From positions 1 to 14,305 of the forward strand of contig JADHLM010000021.1 of NCBI GenBank assembly GCA_016780665.1: a stretch of DNA of 14,305 nt. The letters run 5' to 3'. A program made the position numbers and the translations under genes. This DNA is from Hyphomicrobiales bacterium (lineage in GTDB: Bacteria > Pseudomonadota > Alphaproteobacteria > Rhizobiales > TMED25). The notes below the pieces were generated by a model. That model was not told the DNA's origin and did not search any database. It worked only from the letters and a program-made list of their open reading frames with translations. Positions 7,292 to 14,190 of the stretch are shown in pieces; the stretch's first letter is position 1, and every line of letters begins with the position of its first letter.

Positions 7292-8224
7292 CTAAGATTG
7301 CATAATCATTAGGTTTTTAATGCCATCTTCAAATGTTGAGCGTGGAGATCTATTCTTAATTATTGCATTTGTAAAATCTAGTACTTCTCCAAAAAATGAA
7401 CTTATAGGCTCGATCAAAATTTTTTTATTATTATGATATATCTCTTCATCAGTCTTTATGCCAAAAACATTTTCTCCAATAATTACATCAGTATCTGAAT
7501 AAACCTCTATTCTATTTACACGAGGTAAAATTGCCGAAGCTGTCACATCACATAATATTTTATTATTAAAATTCATTGTAAGTGTTGAAATTTCATCATT
7601 AGGACTGCTATATTTTGGTGAGAGTGATATTAGCTTTGAGTTAACAGGCTCACCGAAATACCATCTAAATATGTCTATCATATGAGTGCCCGTAGCGCTC
7701 ATTGCCCAAAATTTTGATTGACTACCAAGAGCTCGCCAACCCTCGGGATCGTTTTGTTGAGTGGAAAGCATAGCCCTAGCATAATAAATATTACCTATTT
7801 GATCTTTCTCAATTTGTTCCTTGATATACCTGAGACCTGCATTAAATCGATTGTTGTATGCCATACCAAAGATTATTTCACTCTTTTTGATTTCTGCAAT
7901 CATTCTCAGGCAACTCTGATAATCAGTTGACATTGGTTTTTCGCATAAAACATGTTTGTTTGCTCGGCAAGATTTTATGACTTGTTCTTCATGCATAGCA
8001 TCTGGTGTACATATTATTACGGCATCTAAACTTTCATCTCGAAGTAATTCATCAAGGTCTACATATGAGTTTTTTATTTGATGCCTTTTAGCAAAAGCCT
8101 TACCTTTTGCTTCATCACGCGAGAGCACAGATATAATATTTGTATCACTGATTTGTTGGATTGCAGGAATATATCCAATTTCAGCTATTCTTCCTGTTCC
8201 AAGAAGTGCAATATTGATTGTCAT
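7292..8224 (-). CDS. Gfo/Idh/MocA family NAD(P)-dependent oxidoreductase
   Basis: A sugar-dehydrogenase-like protein of 310 residues from the ATG at 8224; GTG at 8230 and TTG at 8233 are in-frame alternatives. The N-terminal Rossmann domain has INIALLGTGRIAEIGY (glycine motif at 9-14), AVIICTPDAMHEE and the diagnostic HVLCEKPMS (Glu95-Lys96-Pro97). The C-terminal alpha/beta domain keeps GTHMIDIFRW, with His181 and Asp184 of the catalytic HxxxD-type motif. The family oxidises or reduces cyclic polyols, sugars and related compounds, and the substrate is not readable here. It ends early, at NLMIMQS, roughly 20-30 residues short of most relatives. The +1 frame just beyond reads NLSADKLTF then stop, which resembles the expected tail. 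It stands alone on the minus strand between ruvX and pyrB, so it is probably an insertion into an older gene order. Confidence 0.9.
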   Translation of the reverse strand: MTINIALLGTGRIAEIGYIPAIQQISDTNIISVLSRDEAKGKAFAKRHQIKNSYVDLDELLRDESLDAVIICTPDAMHEEQVIKSCRANKHVLCEKPMSTDYQSCLRMIAEIKKSEIIFGMAYNNRFNAGLRYIKEQIEKDQIGNIYYARAMLSTQQNDPEGWRALGSQSKFWAMSATGTHMIDIFRWYFGEPVNSKLISLSPKYSSPNDEISTLTMNFNNKILCDVTASAILPRVNRIEVYSDTDVIIGENVFGIKTDEEIYHNNKKILIEPISSFFGEVLDFTNAIIKNRSPRSTFEDGIKNLMIMQS

Positions 8225-8291
8225 TTTCACCAAATAAAGATTTACATTAATAAAATTTATTTCAATTTAAAATAAAAATAAATAAATAATG

Positions 8292-8320
8292 TTGCAGAAA
8301 AACCTAAACCTCGTTATAAA
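8292..8320 (+). promoter_or_regulatory. pyrB promoter: Candidate sigma70-type promoter of the pyrB-pyrC-plsY-topA operon
   Basis: TTGCAG (8292-8297) and TATAAA (8315-8320) are separated by exactly 17 bases, upstream of the pyrB ATG at 8332. Transcription would start within about 5-7 bases of the -10 box, leaving a very short leader with no space for an attenuator or riboswitch. The -35 match is only the TTG core, so confidence is moderate to low. The short C-containing segment between the boxes (aaccTaaacctc) stands out from the A/T-only sequence around it. Confidence 0.4.
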
Positions 8321-8331
8321 ATATATTTTTA

Positions 8332-9276
8332 ATGAATATAACTAAATTTGATTCTTCTTACACCCCACAACTCAAGCACCTCTTGGGTATTGATAAAACT
8401 TCTCAATTAGACTTAGAATTTATTATCTCCAAATCTTTGGAATGGTTTGATAAAAATAAAAATATACCAAAGAAATTTGATGTATTGAGAGGGAAAACGC
8501 AAATTAATCTTTTTTTTGAGCCATCAACAAGGACGCAAAGTTCATTCGAGCTTGCAGGGAAAAGATTGGGTGCTGATGTGATCAACATGTCACTTAAACA
8601 ATCTTCTGTTACCAAAGGTGAAACACTCATCGACACCGCTGTCACATTAAATGCAATGAAGCCAGATTTATTAATTGTGCGTCATCACTCCGCTGGAGCA
8701 GCCGAACTGCTATCTCAAAAAGTAGATTGCTCAGTAATAAATGCTGGGGATGGATCACATGAACACCCAACGCAAGCAATTTTAGATACACTCACCATAT
8801 TACATCATAAGAAAAGAATTGAAGGATTAAAGATTGCAATTTGCGGTGATATTTTACACAGTAGAGTTGCCAGATCAAATTTACTGATGCTATCAATGCT
8901 TGGTGCTAATATCAATTTAGTAGCACCAACAACCCTTTTACCAATGAATATAGATAAGTTTAAAGTTAACATATATAACGATATGCGTGAGGGGATAAAA
9001 AATGTAGATGTTATTATGATGCTTAGACTGCAAAATGAGAGAATGTTAAGTTCTTATATACCTTCAGCGAGGGAATACTTCAGATATTATGGATTGGATG
9101 AAGAAAAATTATCAATTGCAAAAAGTGATGCAATAGTCATGCATCCTGGGCCTATGAATAGAGGTGTAGAGATAGACACGTCAGTTGCAGATAATGTACA
9201 AAGTGTAATCAAAGACCAAGTTGAGATGGGAGTCGCTGCGAGAATGGCAATACTTGAGATATTATCAATGAGATAA
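8332..9276 (+). CDS. pyrB: Aspartate carbamoyltransferase, catalytic subunit
   Basis: A 314-residue PyrB, the standard catalytic-chain length. It condenses carbamoyl phosphate with aspartate in the second step of pyrimidine synthesis. The carbamoyl-phosphate loop FFEPSTRTQSSFE is at 61-73 (Ser65-Thr66-Arg67-Thr68). The mobile loop SSVTKGET with Lys95 follows, then HEHPTQAILD (143-152), the second-domain GDILHSRVARSN (172-183), and the aspartate-binding RLQNERM and MHPGPMNRGVEI (270-281). No pyrI regulatory subunit follows. Instead, 3 bases downstream comes a dihydroorotase homologue that has lost its metal ligands. This suggests a PyrB/PyrX-type dodecamer in which the inactive partner is structural. 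First gene of a tight plus-strand operon. Very confident. Confidence 0.97.
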   Translation: MNITKFDSSYTPQLKHLLGIDKTSQLDLEFIISKSLEWFDKNKNIPKKFDVLRGKTQINLFFEPSTRTQSSFELAGKRLGADVINMSLKQSSVTKGETLIDTAVTLNAMKPDLLIVRHHSAGAAELLSQKVDCSVINAGDGSHEHPTQAILDTLTILHHKKRIEGLKIAICGDILHSRVARSNLLMLSMLGANINLVAPTTLLPMNIDKFKVNIYNDMREGIKNVDVIMMLRLQNERMLSSYIPSAREYFRYYGLDEEKLSIAKSDAIVMHPGPMNRGVEIDTSVADNVQSVIKDQVEMGVAARMAILEILSMR

Positions 9277-9279
9277 AAA

Positions 9280-10575
9280 ATGAATAAATCTACATTATTT
9301 AAGAATGCTCTATTAATAGATCCAAAAAATGAGAAAGAATTTGTTGGAGCCATCCTTATCAAGGAAGGAATTATTTGTGAGATCTTTAGTTCACCAGATC
9401 TAAATTATTCCATATCCAATTGTGATATTATAGATTGCAAGAATAATGTACTATCACCAGGTTTAGTTGATATGTGGGTTTTTGTTGGAGAACCTGGATA
9501 TGAACATATTGAAACTATTGAGGATATCAGCAATGCTGCAAAAGCATCGGGTATCACATCAATAGCTTGTCGCCCAGACACAAACCCCATTGTTGATGAG
9601 CCAGAATTAGTTGAATACATAAAAAGGAAATCTATTGATAAATCTGAAATTAACATCTATCCAATTGCAGCATTAACCAAAAAACATTGTGGTGAAACCA
9701 TGACTGAAATAGGTTCTCTTATTGAAGCTGGAGCTGTTGGTTTTTCCGATGTATATAAATTTAATAACAATACAAATGTAATAAAAAATGCCTTCACATA
9801 CGCATCAAATTATGATGCGCTAATCCTACAACACAGCAACTCAGACCTTGATAAATATGGTGTGGTAAACGAGAGTGAATTATCTATGCGCCTTGGCTTA
9901 CCAGGTGTTCCAACGATTTCAGAGGCAATTTCTCTAGAACGGGAACTGATGATCACAAAATATGCTTCCAATAGATACCATTCAATCTGCATCTCTACTA
10001 AAGAGTCATACGAAATCATAGAAAGATATAAAGATCAATTAAGCTCAGTGACTTGTGGAATATCGATAAATAACCTTAAGCTTAATGAGAATGATATTGG
10101 TACATATAGAACGTTTTTTAAAGTTCGTCCACCTCTTCGTTCCGAAGCTGATAGATCATTTTTACTTGAAAACATATCTAATGACATAGTTGATATAATT
10201 ACATCCAACCATGATCCTCAAGGTACAGAGTCTAAACGTTTGCCATTTGAAGAAGCAGAATATGGTGCTGTAGGCATCGAGACATTGCTATCGGCTTCCT
10301 TATCACTTTATCATGAAGGACATATTTCATTGCCAAAATTAATAAAAAAATTGACCTATAATCCAGCAAAAATTCTCAACCTAGATAATATTGGAAGCCT
10401 TGAAGTTGGTAAAAAAGCAGATCTTATTCTATTTGATAAAGATACCCCATGGGTACTTGATGCAGACAAATTAAAAACAAAATGTAAAAACACCACATTT
10501 GAGAATCAGAAGATGCAAGGAAAAGTATTGCTAACAATGGTAGGTGGGAATATCATTTATAGTACAATAAATTAA
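9280..10575 (+). CDS. pyrC: Dihydroorotase homologue, probably non-catalytic (PyrX-like), partner of PyrB
   Basis: A 431-residue amidohydrolase-fold protein of the type I dihydroorotase family, usually annotated pyrC. The framework is intact: LSPGLVDM, EPGYEHIET, AALTKKHCGETMTEIG, RPPLRSEADR, FEEAEYGAVGIET, YNPAKILNL and GSLEVGKKADLILFD. However, the metal-site residues are changed. The HxH of the canonical DMHVHLR is DMWVFVG (Trp66, Phe68), the second conserved His of the HxxHxST pattern is Cys237 (YHSICIST), and the catalytic Asp of TDHAPH is Asn310 (SNHDPQ). One His (His185) remains. Dihydroorotase activity is therefore unlikely. Proteobacterial PyrX proteins of this kind are needed to assemble active aspartate carbamoyltransferase, which fits the 3-base gap to pyrB. 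A genuine dihydroorotase should exist elsewhere in the genome. The family is certain; the non-catalytic role is inferred. Confidence 0.9.
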   Translation: MNKSTLFKNALLIDPKNEKEFVGAILIKEGIICEIFSSPDLNYSISNCDIIDCKNNVLSPGLVDMWVFVGEPGYEHIETIEDISNAAKASGITSIACRPDTNPIVDEPELVEYIKRKSIDKSEINIYPIAALTKKHCGETMTEIGSLIEAGAVGFSDVYKFNNNTNVIKNAFTYASNYDALILQHSNSDLDKYGVVNESELSMRLGLPGVPTISEAISLERELMITKYASNRYHSICISTKESYEIIERYKDQLSSVTCGISINNLKLNENDIGTYRTFFKVRPPLRSEADRSFLLENISNDIVDIITSNHDPQGTESKRLPFEEAEYGAVGIETLLSASLSLYHEGHISLPKLIKKLTYNPAKILNLDNIGSLEVGKKADLILFDKDTPWVLDADKLKTKCKNTTFENQKMQGKVLLTMVGGNIIYSTIN

Positions 10576-10596
10576 TTTTAATTAACGCTTATTTCC

Positions 10597-11235
10597 ATGT
10601 ATTTATATATATTACTTGCTTGTTTTGCATACTTACTTGGAAGCATACCTTTTGGATTGATAATTTCCAAAAAATTCTTACAGATTGATATTACAAAATA
10701 CGGCTCAAAAAACATAGGAGCCACTAATGTATTTAGATTGGGAAATAAAAAAGTAGCCTTCTTGACACTTATTCTTGATGCTTCAAAAGGATTAATTCCA
10801 ATTTTGTTGTGTAATAAGCTTGGGTTGGATTACCCCCTCCTTTTTGGGTTCTTTGCATTAATTGGTCATATTTTCCCTGTTTGGCTAAATTTCAAAGGCG
10901 GGAAAGGTATTGCGACTTATATTGGAATTCTTATCGCAACAAGCCCTATCATTGCAATTCTATTTATCTTTATATGGTTAATGATATTCCTTATCTATAG
11001 ATACTCCTCATTATCGGCAATATGCAGCGTTATATGTACACCAGCAATTTATTTCTCCTTCCAAATAATACCAAATAGTGAAAATCTTATTATGTATTCA
11101 CCAATACATGAAGCAGGCCTTTTTAATTTAAATCTAACGATTATACTTTTCATGACTTCAATTTTGATATATAGGCATATGGAAAACATAAAAAGATTAG
11201 TTGAAGGCAAAGAGTCCAGATTTAAAGATAAATGA
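10597..11235 (+). CDS. plsY: Glycerol-3-phosphate acyltransferase (acyl-phosphate dependent) PlsY
   Basis: A 212-residue integral inner-membrane enzyme that transfers an acyl chain from acyl-phosphate to glycerol-3-phosphate, the first step of phospholipid synthesis. The three conserved cytoplasmic motifs are clear: GSIPFG (15-20), GSKNIGATNV (36-45) and GHIFPVWLNFKGGKG (90-104). Between and after them are several hydrophobic helices, and the protein ends with a basic IYRHMENIKRLVEGKE segment typical of the family. The loop between the last helices (about 150-170) is somewhat longer than in compact homologues. It lies 21 bases after the dihydroorotase homologue, and its stop overlaps the topA start by four bases (ATGA), so translation is coupled. 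Many alphaproteobacteria have dprA between plsY and topA; here it is missing. Confidence 0.95.
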   Translation: MYLYILLACFAYLLGSIPFGLIISKKFLQIDITKYGSKNIGATNVFRLGNKKVAFLTLILDASKGLIPILLCNKLGLDYPLLFGFFALIGHIFPVWLNFKGGKGIATYIGILIATSPIIAILFIFIWLMIFLIYRYSSLSAICSVICTPAIYFSFQIIPNSENLIMYSPIHEAGLFNLNLTIILFMTSILIYRHMENIKRLVEGKESRFKDK

Positions 11236-13724
11236 TATTAGTAATAGTAGAATCCCCAGCCAAAGCCAAAACAATTAATAAATATTTAGGCTCCAACTAC
11301 AAAGTTCTAGCATCTATGGGGCATGTAAGAGATCTCCCAGCTAAATCAGGGTCTATTCAGACTAATAAGAACTTTGAAATGATTTGGAAAACCAATTCAG
11401 CCAGATCTAAAACTATAAATGAAATAAAAAAAGAGGTAACAAGAGCAGATAAGATTATATTAGCCACAGACCCTGATAGAGAGGGGGAAGCAATTTCATG
11501 GCATCTATATGAATTATTTAATAGCAAAGATAAAAAAATTTTTGAAAGAGTTGTTTTTAACGCCGTAACTAAGGAAAAAGTTCTAACCGCAATTAAAGAA
11601 CCACGTAGTATTGATATAGATTTGGTAGAAGCATACAAGGCACGACTGTCTCTTGATTATCTAATAGGATTTACAATCTCACCTATTCTTTGGAAAAAAT
11701 TACCTGGTGCAAAATCAGCAGGACGTGTCCAATCAGTTGCATTAAAAATAATATGTCAAAGGGAATCAGATATTGAAACATTTAAAAGTCGAAGATATTG
11801 GACAATAAATGGAGATTTTAGAACAACAGACAATCAGGCATTTACAGCATATTTACATAGTCGGAATGGTAAGAAGTTAGAAAAATTCGATATCTCATCA
11901 GAACAAGAAGCCAGTAAGATTAATGAAAGCCTACTGACTTGCGAATATAAAATTAGTGATATTAATAAATCTAATTCTGAAAAAAAACCTTATCCTCCTT
12001 TTACCACATCAACATTACAGCAAGAAGCCTCAAAAAGGCTAAGATTTGATCCTACACGAACAATGCAAATAGCACAAAGGTTATACGAAGGTATTGATAA
12101 CCCACATATTGAAGGAGGTCTGATAACATATATGAGGACTGATGGTGTCCAGATCGAAGATAATATTATTGATAATATTAGAGATAAAATAAAAAATGAC
12201 CACGGAGAAAGCCTACTTCCAAATACAAAAATTTTATATATAACAAAGTCTAAGAATGCACAAGAGTCTCATGAAGCAATAAGACCGACATCTTTTAACA
12301 ATGCTCCTGAAAAGTTGAAACCTTATTTATCTGATGAACAATTTAAACTCTATGAACTGATCTGGAAAAGGACAATCGCAAGTCAAATGAAAAGTGCTAT
12401 TTTTGAGAGGACTGCAATATCGTTAATTACTAAAGATAGAAATAATATCGAAAATATATTTAGAGCAAACTTCCAAATCAGAACTTTTTCAGGTTTTCAA
12501 GTAATATATGATGATCAAAAAAGTGAAATAGATACTGATGATGTGTTACCTGAATTAGAAACCAGTATCACTGTAAATAAAGATGATATAATTCTCTGTA
12601 ATAAAGTATCCCAAACAGCCCATGCTACTGAGCCACCTCCGAGATATAATGCAGCGTCACTCATCAAAACCTTAGAGGAACTTGGAATTGGAAGACCTTC
12701 AACATATGCAAGCATCTTAAGTAAGCTTTCAGAAAGAAATTATACTCAGTTAGATCAAAGAAGAATATCTCCTACGAGTAATGGCAGGTTGGTGACAGCA
12801 TTTCTTGAAAATTATTACCCAGAATATGTACAATATGATTTCACCGCAGATTTAGAGAACAAGTTAGACAAAATATCAAACGGTGACTACACTCGACTAT
12901 CTCTTTTAGAGGAGTTTTGGAAAAACCTTGATGAGTCCACCCAAAAGATTACTGATATTGAAAGAAAAGAAATTATAAATGTCATAAATGAGACTTTGGC
13001 CCCATACATCTTTGATCAAGATCTAGAAAATCCAAGATTGTGCCCTGAGTGCAATGATGGAACTTTAACTCTTCTATCATTCAAAGATGGTTCATTCGTT
13101 GGTTGTTCAAATTACCCTGAGTGTAAATTCCAGAGAGATCTATCAGCTAAAAGTACGAAATCCATACAGAAAGAAATAGTTGCAATTGATCCCCAAACAA
13201 AAGAAAACATCATCTTGCAGAGTGGAAGATACGGTCCATATCTTGAACTTGAAAATATAGAAATTGATGGCAAACCTAAGAGAACGTCAATACCTAAAAA
13301 CATCAATATAGATAATTTAGATGAAAAAACTGCTATTCAATTAATATCCCTGCCCAGACTAATTGGCAATCATCCTGATACTAAAGAAGAAATTGTAGGT
13401 GCCATAGGAAGGTATGGTCCTTATTTAAAACATAAGAATACGTATGTTAATAAAATTGAACTTGATGAAATGGCCACTATTGGACTAAACAGAGCCGTAT
13501 CATTAATAAATGAACAGACTAAAAAAAATTCACCAAATGCTTCAAATACAATTTTAGGTAAATACCCCACCACGGAAAATGATATTATATTAACTAGTGG
13601 ACGATATGGACCCTATATCAAATATAATAGAAAAAATTATTCTATTGGAAAAGATTATTCAATGGAGGATATCACGTTAGATAATGCAATTCAGATTATT
13701 AATTCTAAGGATAAAAAAAAATAA
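11232..13724 (+). CDS. topA: DNA topoisomerase I (type IA)
   Basis: An 830-residue enzyme that relaxes negative supercoils. The Toprim domain (about 1-140) begins LVIVESPAKAKTI with Glu7 and carries the acidic triad in LATDPDREGEAISWH (Asp80, Asp82, Glu84). The active-site tyrosine is Tyr300 in GLITYMRTDG. PGAKSAGRVQSVAL, SHEAIRPT and GIGRPSTYASI mark the remaining core domains. The tail has one four-cysteine zinc finger (Cys604, Cys607, Cys625, Cys631). Three topoisomerase C-terminal repeats follow, each marked by GRYGPY (near 665, 726 and 790), and then a lysine-rich end. E. coli TopA, by contrast, relies more on zinc ribbons. The start overlaps plsY by four bases. rnr does not follow as it often does in related genomes. 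Confidence 0.97.
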   Translation: MILVIVESPAKAKTINKYLGSNYKVLASMGHVRDLPAKSGSIQTNKNFEMIWKTNSARSKTINEIKKEVTRADKIILATDPDREGEAISWHLYELFNSKDKKIFERVVFNAVTKEKVLTAIKEPRSIDIDLVEAYKARLSLDYLIGFTISPILWKKLPGAKSAGRVQSVALKIICQRESDIETFKSRRYWTINGDFRTTDNQAFTAYLHSRNGKKLEKFDISSEQEASKINESLLTCEYKISDINKSNSEKKPYPPFTTSTLQQEASKRLRFDPTRTMQIAQRLYEGIDNPHIEGGLITYMRTDGVQIEDNIIDNIRDKIKNDHGESLLPNTKILYITKSKNAQESHEAIRPTSFNNAPEKLKPYLSDEQFKLYELIWKRTIASQMKSAIFERTAISLITKDRNNIENIFRANFQIRTFSGFQVIYDDQKSEIDTDDVLPELETSITVNKDDIILCNKVSQTAHATEPPPRYNAASLIKTLEELGIGRPSTYASILSKLSERNYTQLDQRRISPTSNGRLVTAFLENYYPEYVQYDFTADLENKLDKISNGDYTRLSLLEEFWKNLDESTQKITDIERKEIINVINETLAPYIFDQDLENPRLCPECNDGTLTLLSFKDGSFVGCSNYPECKFQRDLSAKSTKSIQKEIVAIDPQTKENIILQSGRYGPYLELENIEIDGKPKRTSIPKNINIDNLDEKTAIQLISLPRLIGNHPDTKEEIVGAIGRYGPYLKHKNTYVNKIELDEMATIGLNRAVSLINEQTKKNSPNASNTILGKYPTTENDIILTSGRYGPYIKYNRKNYSIGKDYSMEDITLDNAIQIINSKDKKK

Positions 13725-13732
13725 AACATCAG

Positions 13733-13766
13733 TTGACTTAATAATCTATTCATATATTTATATAAT
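13733..13766 (+). promoter_or_regulatory. Possible promoter for rpmG
   Basis: The 58-base gap between topA and rpmG contains TTGACT (13733-13738), a good -35 word. It is followed by AT-rich sequence with TATTTA (13755-13760, spacing 16) and a perfect TATAAT (13761-13766, spacing 22, too long for an ideal pair). A separate rpmG promoter is plausible, but the pairing is ambiguous, and read-through from the upstream operon is also possible. Confidence 0.25.
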
Positions 13767-13782
13767 TAAAAAGACGGTAAAA

Positions 13783-13950
13783 ATGGCAAAATCTGGAAAT
13801 ATAAAAATAAGACTCGAAAGTACCGCTGGAACGGGTTATTTTTATGTGACAAAAAAAAATAACCGAACTATGACAGAAAAACTTGTCATAAAAAAATATG
13901 ATCCAGTAGCAAAAAAACACGTTGATTTTAAAGAAAACAAAATAAAGTAG
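13783..13950 (+). CDS. rpmG: 50S ribosomal protein L33
   Basis: A 55-residue ribosomal protein starting at the ATG at 13783 (MAKSGNIKIRLESTAG). An upstream in-frame ATG would add 33 AT-derived residues unlike any L33 and is rejected. The core GTGYFYVTKKNNRTMTEKL and the end KYDPVAKKHVDFKENKIK are the standard family sequence. There are no cysteines, so this is the zinc-independent (C-minus) form, normal for alphaproteobacteria. The protein binds 23S rRNA near the E site of the large subunit. A GACGG about 5 bases upstream is at most a weak ribosome binding site. Directly after the stop begins a small hairpin and then the structured intergenic region. Confidence 0.96.
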   Translation: MAKSGNIKIRLESTAGTGYFYVTKKNNRTMTEKLVIKKYDPVAKKHVDFKENKIK

Positions 13951-13977
13951 GAAGGCTAAGTAAGCCAAAACATTCCT
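13949..13977 (+). terminator. Bulged hairpin directly after rpmG, possible weak terminator or 3' end
   Basis: AGGAA (13949-13953) pairs with TTCCT (13973-13977), and inside it GGCT (13954-13957) pairs with AGCC (13963-13966) around an AAGTA loop. A one-sided bulge AAAACA (13967-13972) separates the two stems. Only GTTTAATTAT follows, not a clean U-run, so it may stabilise the rpmG mRNA end more than terminate transcription. The inner loop sequence resembles part of the larger hairpin further downstream. Confidence 0.35.
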
Positions 13978-14039
13978 GTTTAATTATCATCACTTACATC
14001 TTAACTTGAAAATTTAACTTAACCATTTACTAGTTGGTT

Positions 14040-14147
14040 GGTCGGTTGTTAGTCTCTTATTTGGAGGAGGCCAAGTAAGTGACCAACAAAACGACCTAAA
14101 ACCCTACGGACCCAGGAGATGCGGCGGACCTGAGCAACTCCGCAGGG
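14040..14147. ncRNA. Unassigned structured RNA candidate between rpmG and the divK-like gene
   Basis: Two adjacent structured elements lie in an otherwise gene-free gap. Element 1 (14040-14096) is a long hairpin: GGTCG and TTGTT on the left pair with AACAA and CGACC on the right. The stem continues as GTC-CTTA-TTGG against CCAA-TAAG-GAC (about 22 pairs in all), closed by the loop AGGAGG (14065-14070). Element 2 (14102-14147) is about two-thirds G+C by direct count (32 of 47 for 14101-14147), with outer stem CCCT/CGGA against TCCG/AGGG and inner stem CAGG (14113-14116) against CCTG (14129-14132). GC-rich structured islands in AT-rich genomes usually mark functional RNA. The strand is unresolved: one wobble (T14060-G14075) favours plus and another (A14106-C14143, G-U on the other strand) favours minus. 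I do not recognise the family. Confidence 0.5.
14102..14147 (-). terminator. GC-rich hairpin followed by TTTT on the minus strand, possible terminator for the divK-like transcript
   Basis: Read on the minus strand, CCCTGCGGA (14147-14139) pairs with TCCGTAGGG (14110-14102) over nine positions including one G-U pair, and TTTT follows at once (14101-14098). An inner CAGG/CCTG stem shortens the loop. It lies about 60 bases past the stop of the DivK-like gene, so it could end that transcript. The large interior makes it an unusual terminator, and it may instead be a domain of a separate RNA. Confidence 0.35.
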
Positions 14148-14190
14148 AAACTCTTTTGACTAAAACATAATATATATCAATTAAATGAGT

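Noticed and set aside
13684..13782. N-terminally extended L33 reading frame
   Set aside because: The extra residues come from the topA 3' end and AT-rich spacer and do not resemble L33, which begins MAK at 13783.
14101..14155. Thiamine pyrophosphate riboswitch, suggested by GGACCTGAGCAAC and GCAGGGAA resembling the 3' half of that aptamer
   Set aside because: The CTGAGA core of the 5' half and the expected helix layout are absent, and no thiamine gene lies downstream on the plus strand. The likeness is probably chance.
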